Below the pieces are notes generated by a model. That model did no database searches. It was not told where the DNA came from and worked only from the letters and a program-made list of their open reading frames with translations. This document shows positions 1 through 6,290 of a stretch of DNA of 10,534 nucleotides, one piece after another (positions within the stretch are counted from its first letter, which is position 1; each line of letters begins with the position of its first letter). The position numbers were made by a program, and so were the translations under genes. Origin of the DNA: Oscillospiraceae bacterium (GTDB taxonomy: Bacteria > Bacillota > Clostridia > Oscillospirales > Ruminococcaceae). The stretch covers positions 1 to 10,534 of the forward strand of contig CAAEOA010000299.1 of NCBI GenBank assembly GCA_900757485.1, read 5' to 3'.

Positions 1-512
1 GCAATTTTAGCCTGCCGAACGATTTGCACCGCTAATTTGTTGTGGTTCATACCGGATCCGGAAAAAATGGGTAATTTCTGTCCCCGAATCAAAGTCATCA
101 GCGCATCAATGGAAGAAATACCGGTACGGATGTAATTTCGCGGATAGGTACGGGAAACCGGATTTAACGGCTTTCCGTTAATATCGGCAAATTTCTCGGG
201 GTAAATATCTCCCAAACCGTCAATCGGTTTGCCTGCGCCATTAAAAATTCTTCCTAACACTTCAGGGGAAAGCGGCATTTCCATCGGATGTCCGGTTAAT
301 TTGGTTCGTGTGTTTTGCAGTGACAGCCCGTTGGTGCCCTCAAAAACCTGAATGACGACCTTTTCGCCTTGGATTTCAACGATACGACCCAACCGCTTGG
401 TTCCGTCGTCCAGGGATAACTCGCAAATTTCGTCAAAGCTTGCATTTTTAACATGATCAAGAACGACCAAAGGACCGTTTATTTCTTTTAATCCGATATA
501 CTGCATACTCAT
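1..512 (-). CDS. atpB: V/A-type ATPase subunit B, N-terminal part (cut by window edge)
   Basis: This is the non-catalytic nucleotide-binding-like subunit of the A3B3 head of a V/A-type ATPase. Only the first 170 codons are in the window; the family is usually about 460 residues. The start is ATG at 510-512 (MSMQYIGLKEINGPL), preceded by a purine-rich Shine-Dalgarno (AGGGAGG, about 522-529) at good spacing. Visible landmarks are the N-terminal beta-barrel region (residues about 5-75), the stretch EVLGRIFNGAGKPID, the stretch RTYPRNYIRTGISSID, and RGQKLPIFSGSGMNHNK ending near residue 159. In that last stretch the P-loop is replaced by SGSGMNHN (151-158), as is normal for B, so B does not hydrolyse ATP by itself. 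The gene begins 18 nt after the end of A and is surely co-transcribed with it. Identification is firm; the C-terminal half, with the arginine finger, cannot be checked here. Confidence 0.96.
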   Translation of the reverse strand, partial: MSMQYIGLKEINGPLVVLDHVKNASFDEICELSLDDGTKRLGRIVEIQGEKVVIQVFEGTNGLSLQNTRTKLTGHPMEMPLSPEVLGRIFNGAGKPIDGLGDIYPEKFADINGKPLNPVSRTYPRNYIRTGISSIDALMTLIRGQKLPIFSGSGMNHNKLAVQIVRQAKI

Positions 513-530
513 ATTAACGTGTCCCTCCCT

Positions 531-2285
531 TTAAGCTTCTGCAAGATTTGACAAAGCATCATCAATCGCTTTATAATAGCTGTCAAATAAATCCAATTTA
601 TCATTCGGTACATCGTATTTTATCTTGATTAATTTATCAAACAGACCGGTTTCATTAATAAGAGAAATAGGTATCTGCTTGGCAATATAGCGTTGTGCTT
701 GTTCATACAGATAAAGGATTACCTGCATCATTTTAAGCTGTTTTTCCATGGATACAAAGGTATCGTCCTGATGAAAGGCATTTTGCTGTAAGAACCCTAC
801 ACGGATTACATTAGCAATCTCAATAATCAGCTTTTGGTGATCCGGCAGAACGTCCGAACCGATTAATTTGACGATTTCCATCAACTGCGCTTCCTGAGAA
901 AGGAGGTTGGATATTTGCTGGCGACATTTCAGAAAGTCCCTTCCGACCTGGGTGTTGTAATAATTGCTCAAGTCATCCAAATATTCGCTGTAACTGGTCA
1001 TCCAGTTGATAGCGGGATAGTGTCTGGCATAAGCCAGGGATTTGTCCAATGCCCAGAAACAACGGACGAAACGTTTTGTGTTTTGAGTAACCGGCTCCGA
1101 AAAGTCAGAGCCTTGCGGAGATACTGCGCCGATGATGGTGACCGAACCTTCTGTGTCGTTTAAATTGACCATGTATCCGGCACGTTCATAGAATTCCGAA
1201 AGACGGGACGGCAAATAAGCAGGGAAGCCTTCTTCAGCCGGCATTTCTTCCAACCGTCCGCTGATTTCACGAAGCGCCTCTGCCCAACGAGAGGTAGAGT
1301 CTGCCATTATTGCAACATGATAGCCCATATCACGATAATATTCCGCTAAAGTGATTCCGGTATAAATAGAAGCTTCACGGGCTGCCACCGGCATATTAGA
1401 GGTGTTGGCAATCAATGCGGTGCGATCGGTCAATGCTTTTTGAGATTTCGGGTCGATCAAGTGGGAAAATTCATCCAACACCTGTGTCATTTCATTGCCG
1501 CGTTCACCGCATCCAATATAGACGATAATGTCGGCGTCGCACCATTTTGCAAGCTGATGCTGCGTCATTGTTTTTCCGGTTCCAAACCCGCCCGGGATTG
1601 CGGCGGTACCGCCTTTTGCAATCGGGAAAAGGGTATCAATAACACGCTGCCCCGTAATGAGCGGTCTGGTAATCGGTTTCCGTTCCTTTACAGGACGGGC
1701 GCGGCGGATCGGCCATTTCTGACAAAGCGTTAAATCCTCTGTTTCTCCGTTTGGCTTTTTGATCGTTACGACGGTGTCATTAACAGTATATAATCCATTC
1801 GGTTTTACGCTGATTACTTCACCCTCCAAATAAGGGGAAAGCATACATTTATGGAGAATAAGCGCTGTTTCGGGGCAGGTGGCATAGATATCGCCGCCTT
1901 TTAGATAATCGCCGGGTTTGGCGGTGATCGTTACCTCAAATTGTCTTTCGGTATCCAGAGAGGGAACATTGCTTCCTTCTGAGATAAAGGCGCCTGACTG
2001 CTCTGCAATTTTTTTCAGCGGGCGTTCAATACCGTCAAATATATTGGACAATATTCCGGGGCCTAAGTTGGCGGACATCGGAGCGCCGGTAGGTTCAACC
2101 GGTTCACCGGGGCAAAGTCCGGTAGTGGATTCGTATACCTGTATGGTAGTGATTTTATCGTTTACGCTGATAACTTCGCCAATCAGACGTTTGTTTCCCA
2201 CATACACCATTTCAAGCATGGAGAAATCCTTGCTGTCTTTAACGGTGACAACAGGACCGTTGATTGAAAATATAACATTATTCAA
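531..2285 (-). CDS. atpA: V/A-type ATPase catalytic subunit A (TTG start proposed)
   Basis: This is the catalytic A subunit, which binds and hydrolyses or synthesises ATP in the cytoplasmic head. With a TTG start at 2283-2285 it is 584 residues, a normal family length, and begins MNNVIFSINGP, matching the usual M-x-x-G-x-I-x-x-I-x-G-P pattern. In this numbering the Walker A motif GGFGTGKT is at 232-239 and GERGNE begins at 260. That puts the P-loop lysine at 238 and the catalytic glutamate at 261, the same numbers I recall for E. hirae NtpA. The A-specific insertion (about residues 105-190) is present, and the DSTSRWAEALREISGRLEE and SPQGSDFSEPV motifs are intact. The reading frame is open upstream to a TTG at 2327 (598 residues), but no Shine-Dalgarno precedes that codon, whereas GAGGAAAGGA (2306-2297) sits 11 nt before 2285. 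The CTG at 2288 is another possible start. E ends 60 nt upstream and B starts 18 nt downstream. Confidence 0.95.
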   Translation of the reverse strand: MNNVIFSINGPVVTVKDSKDFSMLEMVYVGNKRLIGEVISVNDKITTIQVYESTTGLCPGEPVEPTGAPMSANLGPGILSNIFDGIERPLKKIAEQSGAFISEGSNVPSLDTERQFEVTITAKPGDYLKGGDIYATCPETALILHKCMLSPYLEGEVISVKPNGLYTVNDTVVTIKKPNGETEDLTLCQKWPIRRARPVKERKPITRPLITGQRVIDTLFPIAKGGTAAIPGGFGTGKTMTQHQLAKWCDADIIVYIGCGERGNEMTQVLDEFSHLIDPKSQKALTDRTALIANTSNMPVAAREASIYTGITLAEYYRDMGYHVAIMADSTSRWAEALREISGRLEEMPAEEGFPAYLPSRLSEFYERAGYMVNLNDTEGSVTIIGAVSPQGSDFSEPVTQNTKRFVRCFWALDKSLAYARHYPAINWMTSYSEYLDDLSNYYNTQVGRDFLKCRQQISNLLSQEAQLMEIVKLIGSDVLPDHQKLIIEIANVIRVGFLQQNAFHQDDTFVSMEKQLKMMQVILYLYEQAQRYIAKQIPISLINETGLFDKLIKIKYDVPNDKLDLFDSYYKAIDDALSNLAEA

Positions 2286-2345
2286 CAGTATAACATTCCT
2301 TTCCTCAGGGTAATATGCAAAGGACAAACGTCGGTTATTAACAGC

Positions 2346-2945
2346 TTATTGCTCCTGATTGATCATCAAACCGCTTGTTTGAATAAAATAGGAAACCAAC
2401 TCATTCAATTTGGAATCAAAGCTTTGATCAATCATCATGCCTGCAGATTTGTCCAAGAGTATAAATCCGCCAAGCCGAATGCTGCTGTCCTGTTCAATGG
2501 TAAAATGCTGGTTAAAATCATTTTCCTTCAGAAATGTAAGATCTTCCTGACGGACAAGGATTTTTGCATCAGGGAATGAATTACTGTCTGTGCAGTCCCG
2601 GATACTGTTCATTAAATAAGTTTTATAGTCACTGCTTTGCGCAAAATCACTCAGTTGTTTTTTGACATTTTGAAACACTTTTTCTGAAATTTGGTTTCGG
2701 TAAAGCAATAATTCCCGTTTTGCGCTTAATTCAGCCTTTGCCATTTGCCGTTTTATGTCAGATTGAATCAGATGTACCTGATCTTGCATATAATCAAAAT
2801 ATTTATCCATTATTTGTTCATGATGTTCGGACAGAGCGTTTTCTTTGTAGCGGTCTGCCTCTTCAATCGTGGCGTTCACTTTTGAATCTACATCTGAAAA
2901 AATAATATTTTCAAAGCGTTGTAATTTTTCGTCGATTACGGACAT
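2346..2945 (-). CDS. atpE: V/A-type ATPase subunit E (peripheral stalk)
   Basis: This 199-residue protein matches the peripheral-stalk subunit E, which pairs with the small G/H coiled coil and links the A3B3 head to subunit I as a stator. Residues about 5-100 are highly charged, mostly helical and coiled-coil-like. The C-terminal globular domain follows, with the family signature RLGGFILLDKSAGMMIDQSFDSKL in pieces across residues 157-180 (canonical form: G-G-hydrophobic, then D-x-x-G, then a D-x-x-F-x-x-x-L tail). The start is ATG at 2943-2945, with a strong AGGAGG Shine-Dalgarno at about 2953-2958. The gene is separated from upstream F by an unusually long 343-nt gap, and A follows it. Identification rests on the C-terminal signature, length and operon position. 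The coiled-coil half is too generic to classify alone. Confidence 0.9.
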   Translation of the reverse strand: MSVIDEKLQRFENIIFSDVDSKVNATIEEADRYKENALSEHHEQIMDKYFDYMQDQVHLIQSDIKRQMAKAELSAKRELLLYRNQISEKVFQNVKKQLSDFAQSSDYKTYLMNSIRDCTDSNSFPDAKILVRQEDLTFLKENDFNQHFTIEQDSSIRLGGFILLDKSAGMMIDQSFDSKLNELVSYFIQTSGLMINQEQ

Positions 2946-2971
2946 AATATAATCCTCCTGGAATTATCCCT

Positions 2972-3011
2972 GATACTGTAAGCGCAGATTTATTCCGATG
3001 CTTACGGTATC
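2972..3011. promoter_or_regulatory. Inverted repeat just upstream of subunit E ribosome site
   Basis: Arms GATACTGTAAGC (2972-2983) and GCTTACGGTATC (3000-3011) are complementary at 11 of 12 positions around a 16-nt loop. In the operon (minus-strand) transcript the odd pair is a C-A mismatch; on the plus strand it would be a G-U pair. There is no following U-run, so this is not an intrinsic terminator. It lies about 14 nt before the AGGAGG of subunit E, so it may influence translation or mRNA stability of E. The function is inferred only from position. Confidence 0.55.
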
Positions 3012-3054
3012 TTTATAGCGGCGAACAATGAATAAAATGATAGTTTAATAACAC

Positions 3055-3077
3055 TTTCTGTCACTTTTTGGCAGAAA
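3055..3077. promoter_or_regulatory. Short hairpin in the F-E gap
   Basis: TTTCTGTCA (3055-3063) and TGGCAGAAA (3069-3077) form a nine-pair stem with a 5-nt loop. Eight pairs are Watson-Crick; the ninth is G-U in plus-strand RNA and a C-A mismatch in operon RNA. No U-run follows on the minus strand, so it is not a terminator of the operon. It may be an RNA stability or processing element in the long F-E spacer. Confidence 0.45.
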
Positions 3078-3181
3078 TATCAACTGCCTTAAAAATGAAG
3101 CAGAATCCGTCATAAATAGATCAATAACAGACGGAACCTTTTCTGAAACAATCTGAGAAGATAAGAAATATGGATTTTTCA

Positions 3182-3211
3182 GATGTACCCGAAAACAAAA
3201 ACATATGTCAA
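3182..3211 (-). promoter_or_regulatory. Weak internal promoter candidate upstream of subunit E
   Basis: On the minus strand a perfect -35 hexamer TTGACA (3211-3206) is followed after 18 nt by TACATC (3187-3182), a poor -10. If used, it would give a transcript for E-A-B separate from the upstream genes, with a leader of about 230 nt. The weak -10 keeps confidence low. Confidence 0.2.
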
Positions 3212-3288
3212 TTCAAACCGAACTTTTTAACAATATATTTCAGCAGAAATGATGGGTAAATCCTAAAGAAAAATGAAAAGATAAAACT

Positions 3289-3597
3289 TTAAATTTGAAT
3301 ACCGATTGCTTCATAAATATATTGTGTAATCGTATCGCTGATATTAGAAGTACCGTGACGATCAGGAATTTCTACAATCAACGGGCGTTTACGATTTAGC
3401 TTGAAATCATATATGATTTCGGGACATCGTTTCATGAGTTTTTCTGTAATTAAAATAATCCCGTATTCCGGATCATTGCAGATATCTTCCAATTTTTGGG
3501 CAATTTCCTTTTTTTCATGAAGAACGATGCCCTCAATCCCGGCAAGGCGCATGCCGATTTGTGTATCGATATTATCACTGATTAAATAAAACTTCAT
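3289..3597 (-). CDS. atpF: V/A-type ATPase subunit F (central stalk)
   Basis: Subunit F is a small Rossmann-like protein that binds subunit D in the rotating central stalk; bacterial and archaeal members are about 100 residues. From the ATG at 3595-3597 the product is 102 residues and begins MKFYLISDNIDT, followed by GMRLAGIEGIVLHEKKE, the classical F signature. Later come IILITEKLMKRCPEIIYDF and RPLIVEIPDRHG, the loop before the C-terminal helix. An ATG two codons upstream (3603) is in frame, but it lies only 2 nt from the AAGGAAAGG ribosome site, whereas the ATG at 3597 has 8 nt spacing and matches the usual family start. The gene lies between K and E, each separated by a non-coding gap. 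Identification is strong from motifs, size and context. Confidence 0.93.
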   Translation of the reverse strand: MKFYLISDNIDTQIGMRLAGIEGIVLHEKKEIAQKLEDICNDPEYGIILITEKLMKRCPEIIYDFKLNRKRPLIVEIPDRHGTSNISDTITQYIYEAIGIQI

Positions 3598-3612
3598 CGT
3601 CATAGCCTTTCC

Positions 3613-3628
3613 TTGCAGAATGCTGCAA
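3613..3628. promoter_or_regulatory. Hairpin abutting subunit F ribosome site
   Basis: TTGCAG (3613-3618), a 4-nt loop and CTGCAA (3623-3628) form a perfect 6-bp stem-loop. In the operon mRNA its 3' arm runs directly into the AAGGAAAGG ribosome site of subunit F (about 3614-3606). It could partly mask the start of the Shine-Dalgarno or protect the mRNA end. This is inference from position. Confidence 0.45.
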
Positions 3629-3637
3629 CAAGATTTC

Positions 3638-3663
3638 GTTCCTTTCCTGAATAGGAAGGAAAC
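3638..3663. promoter_or_regulatory. Bulged hairpin downstream of subunit K
   Basis: GTTCCTTTCCT (3638-3648) and AGGAAGGAAAC (3653-3663) pair around a 4-nt loop, with single-base bulges, giving about ten pairs. It lies in the 133-nt gap after the c-ring gene and before F. No U-run follows on the operon strand, so I read it as an mRNA stability or processing hairpin rather than a terminator. Confidence 0.4.
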
Positions 3664-3736
3664 TTTCTAAAGAAGTCAGGAAAAATGAGATTGCCGCGTA
3701 AACAAATCAAAATTTAATCTGTTTTGCGTACGCTCC

Positions 3737-4156
3737 TTATAATTTACCTAAAATCATAAAGGAGATTAACAAACCATACAATGCAACACCTTCGCCCAAA
3801 GCAACGAAGATCAATGCTTTACCGAATGCTTTCGGATCTTCGGAAAAAGCGCCGATAGCAGCAGGGGCGGCAGAAGCAACAGCAATACCGGCACCCAAAG
3901 CAGACAATCCGGTAACCAAAGCAGCAGCAAGATATCCCATACCTGCGGCACTGCCGGCAGCTGCTCCGGTCGTTTCAGCGGATACGATACCGCTTACCGG
4001 GAAGAAGATAGATAATGCGATGACACCAAAGAATGCACATAAATTGTAAATAACAGCGCGTTTTGCCTTTTTACCGGTAGTAACACCTCTGTAAACGGGG
4101 ATCAGCGGCATAGCTAACAGGACTACGATTGCAAGCGGAATTAAAAATTTAATCAT
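3737..4156 (-). CDS. ntpK: V/A-type ATPase subunit K (membrane c-ring proteolipid)
   Basis: This is the proteolipid that forms the rotating membrane ring. From the ATG at 4154-4156 it is 139 residues. That start has a GGAGGA ribosome site (about 4163-4168) at 7-nt spacing, so the longer reading from 4243 is rejected. Four hydrophobic segments are visible: about 3-21, 34-57, 74-104 (Gly/Ala-rich) and 112-136. The basic loop GKKAKR joins the first two. The ion-carrying carboxylate is Glu122 in FVALGEGVALYGLLISF. Only the last two helices look like a typical c hairpin; the first two are bulkier and lack a carboxylate, giving one ion site per polypeptide. Lined up on GIA and the loop proline, the Gln that binds Na+ in E. 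hirae K (Gln110) is Val93 here. It sits between I and F with structured gaps on both sides. Confidence 0.93.
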   Translation of the reverse strand: MIKFLIPLAIVVLLAMPLIPVYRGVTTGKKAKRAVIYNLCAFFGVIALSIFFPVSGIVSAETTGAAAGSAAGMGYLAAALVTGLSALGAGIAVASAAPAAIGAFSEDPKAFGKALIFVALGEGVALYGLLISFMILGKL

Positions 4157-4185
4157 GATAAGTTCCTCCATTGAATGAAAAGTGT

Positions 4186-4243
4186 TCGGCTCTCGCCGAT
4201 TGAGCAATATTTTTATTGCGCCGCACCCCAGTGTGCGAAGCAA
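4186..4243. promoter_or_regulatory. Cluster of three small hairpins before the c-ring gene
   Basis: The I-K gap (4157-4319) contains CGCAC/GTGCG (4222-4226 and 4233-4237), GCAATA/TATTGC (4204-4209 and 4214-4219) and TCGGC/GCCGA (4186-4190 and 4195-4199). In the operon mRNA the last has a GAGA loop, which is a GNRA tetraloop. TTGC at 4216-4219 can instead pair with GCAA at 4240-4243, extending the first hairpin across a 2x2 internal loop, so two of the structures compete. The cluster ends about 18 nt before the Shine-Dalgarno of K. It may tune translation or processing so that the many-copy ring subunit is made in excess; that role is inferred. Confidence 0.5.
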
Positions 4244-4319
4244 AATAAACCAATGCCTGAAATACTGAAAGCAGAATAGACAATATCGTTATGAGAAATA
4301 TCTGAAATCGATACTGTTT

Positions 4320-6263
4320 TTATTTTTCTTCTTCGACTAAATAATTAATTTTGGAAACAATAAACGGCTTTCCGTCGCCTTCGAAGAAACGGCTGAAAAT
4401 TTCGTAAAACTCCAATCTTAACACCTGAATGCCGACAATTAAGCCTTCCATTCCCATAACCAGGATATTTCCGAAAATAATAACAATCGGACTTCCTACG
4501 GCGTTGAAAGAGTGAGCCAGTGTGAATACAACTGCCATCATTCCGGCATGGCTGAGAATAAAACCGCCGACACGGAGGAATGACATTGTGTTTGTGACAT
4601 AGCTTAATAAAAATTCAAACAATTCGAAAAAGTTTTCGGTGATGAACCCGCCGATACCGCCTTCGGGCTTGATATCTTTTCTTTTTTTACAGAGCTTGGA
4701 CAAAGGATCGCGCAAAAACATTAACAATAAAGGAATGACAATACATATAATAATAAAGATCGGATGAAAGATATTGATATCCAGCAAAAGCATTAATCCG
4801 GCACCGATTAAAATACTGCCGTATAAAACTAAACCTGCCAGACCGTTGGCACCGAAAAAAGCTCTTTCATAATTTTTATGCTTGATTCCCAATATAATGT
4901 TAATGCAGATCGTCAGGATAATCATGAGAGCGCCCAGAATAACGGCGCCGATCAGAATATTGTTTGTGGACTCCATTACTTCAATCGGTTTGCTTTCCAG
5001 ATGGAATACCTTTTGGTAGAAAGGATCCAGTAAATCTTCAAATCCGAATACCGATCCGTAAATGACTCCGAAGAAAGCACTGGAAAAACCGATGCGAACG
5101 AATATTTTTCCCATATCCATTTTTTTCAGCTTATACATTAAGTAGCCGATTAACGAGATAACCAGCCCTTGTCCGACATCTCCGAACATCAATCCGAACA
5201 GAAGGGTATAAGTGATTGCGACAAGCGGCGTTGGGTCAATATCAGTATGAGAGGGGAGCCCGTACATGGTTACAAAGCTTTCAAACGGTTTGGAAAACCA
5301 GCCGTTTTTTAATTTAACCGGCGGAGTTAAGGACGGGTCGGCATCTTGCGGCTTCACAATACAGCTTACACTGCGGATATTTTTAAAAGCGATTTGAAAT
5401 TCCTCTTTTTTGGAAAAAGGGATAAATCCGTTTAAATAAAAATGGTTATTGAATACCGCAACATATTTTCTCATGTCGAAAGTTTCATTTAATGACGTCA
5501 GTTTGCTGAACAGTGTATTCATTTCTTCCATATGTTCATCGCTGATTTTTTTCAGTCGCTCCTCATAGAAACGATATTGTTTCTCGGACTCTTCCAAAGT
5601 ATGCAGGATTTCTTCAATGGCACTGTCTGGCGTACCGTGTGCATAATCCGGAACCCAAATCCGCTCGTAAAATAATGAGGCAAAAATATCATCTATTACC
5701 GAAATCTTTGCGGTCGGAGCGATATAATATCCCCAATAATAATCATCATTGTGGTCATAGTCAAAGAAAAAGAATGTTTTATGGTCGTAATATGACAGCT
5801 TTTTGTAGCTATCAACCGGCAGACGTCCGAATCTTACCTGAACTTCTTTGCAGGCAAAAAGCGTATCGAAATCGACAGGGCTGCCTTTTAAATGTTCCAA
5901 TTGTTTAATTGCCTGCTCATAATCGGAAATTTGCTTTTTTAAAGCGGATTTTTTCTCACTCAGATCATGTACGATGCTTTCCAATTCATCTACTTTGGCT
6001 GCAAGTTGATCATTTGGAATATTCAATGCGGAAAAATCGGCATACTGTACTTTGATTGATATATCTGCGGCAATATCCAGTAATTTCTTCAGCGGTGCAG
6101 AATAAGGGTTGGTTTCATTCAGCAGTACAAATCCGGTTCCGGCAGTATTGTGCACGGCGGATTCAATATGAAAGCATTCACTGACGCAGCATTGATTTAA
6201 GGAAGCGTCAAGATCTTCCATATTGCCGACGATATTCACCAATGCCATTTTTTCAATTGACAT
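4320..6263 (-). CDS. atpI: V/A-type ATPase subunit I (membrane stator, a-subunit)
   Basis: Subunit I is the stator membrane protein that carries the ion half-channels and anchors the peripheral stalks. It is 647 residues, a normal length. Residues 1-330 form the soluble arm, with a coiled coil at about 85-125 and another at about 217-262. Residues about 345-620 hold the membrane part, with roughly seven or eight hydrophobic segments. Conserved landmarks are FGLMFGDVGQG (356-366), SFLRVGGFILSHAGM (561-575) with Arg564 in the place of the essential channel arginine, and LRLEFYEIFSRFFEGDGKPF (615-634) near the C-terminus. The start is ATG at 6261-6263, with an AAAGGATGG ribosome site at 9-nt spacing. 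It follows subunit C by only 27 nt, so the two are tightly co-transcribed. Confidence 0.96.
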   Translation of the reverse strand: MSIEKMALVNIVGNMEDLDASLNQCCVSECFHIESAVHNTAGTGFVLLNETNPYSAPLKKLLDIAADISIKVQYADFSALNIPNDQLAAKVDELESIVHDLSEKKSALKKQISDYEQAIKQLEHLKGSPVDFDTLFACKEVQVRFGRLPVDSYKKLSYYDHKTFFFFDYDHNDDYYWGYYIAPTAKISVIDDIFASLFYERIWVPDYAHGTPDSAIEEILHTLEESEKQYRFYEERLKKISDEHMEEMNTLFSKLTSLNETFDMRKYVAVFNNHFYLNGFIPFSKKEEFQIAFKNIRSVSCIVKPQDADPSLTPPVKLKNGWFSKPFESFVTMYGLPSHTDIDPTPLVAITYTLLFGLMFGDVGQGLVISLIGYLMYKLKKMDMGKIFVRIGFSSAFFGVIYGSVFGFEDLLDPFYQKVFHLESKPIEVMESTNNILIGAVILGALMIILTICINIILGIKHKNYERAFFGANGLAGLVLYGSILIGAGLMLLLDINIFHPIFIIICIVIPLLLMFLRDPLSKLCKKRKDIKPEGGIGGFITENFFELFEFLLSYVTNTMSFLRVGGFILSHAGMMAVVFTLAHSFNAVGSPIVIIFGNILVMGMEGLIVGIQVLRLEFYEIFSRFFEGDGKPFIVSKINYLVEEEK

Positions 6264-6290
6264 CGCTAATTACCATCCTTTCATTTTTCA

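Larger units (their letters stand above)
2946..3288 (-). other. 343-nt non-coding gap between subunits F and E
   Basis: I find no convincing gene in this gap. On the minus strand there is an open stretch of roughly 57 codons ending near 3045, but it has no ATG, GTG or TTG with a Shine-Dalgarno, and its only ATG is late (FMTDSAS). A second stretch is 27 codons long, starts at an ATG near 3204 and also lacks a ribosome site. The gap does hold two clear hairpins (listed separately) and a weak promoter-like TTGACA-N18-TACATC on the minus strand. For an ATPase operon in which most genes are closely packed this is conspicuous. It could be a regulatory or RNA-processing spacer, or the remains of a lost gene. 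Confidence 0.6.

Noticed and set aside
1440..2313. Plus-strand open frames opposite subunit A
   Set aside because: They are antisense to the strongly conserved A gene, with no ribosome sites or family likeness.
2346..2945. Possible F-type ATPase b or delta subunit
   Set aside because: The C-terminal glycine/aspartate signature and the A, B, C, I and K neighbours fit V/A-type subunit E.
3035..3210. Small minus-strand open stretches in the F-E gap (about 57 and 27 codons)
   Set aside because: Neither has a start codon with a ribosome site, composition is not clearly coding, and no family is recognisable.
4157..4243. N-terminal extension of subunit K (29 extra codons)
   Set aside because: The extension has no membrane or family character and includes the hairpin cluster. 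The ATG at 4156 has GGAGGA at 7 nt and gives the normal proteolipid start MIKFLIPLA.
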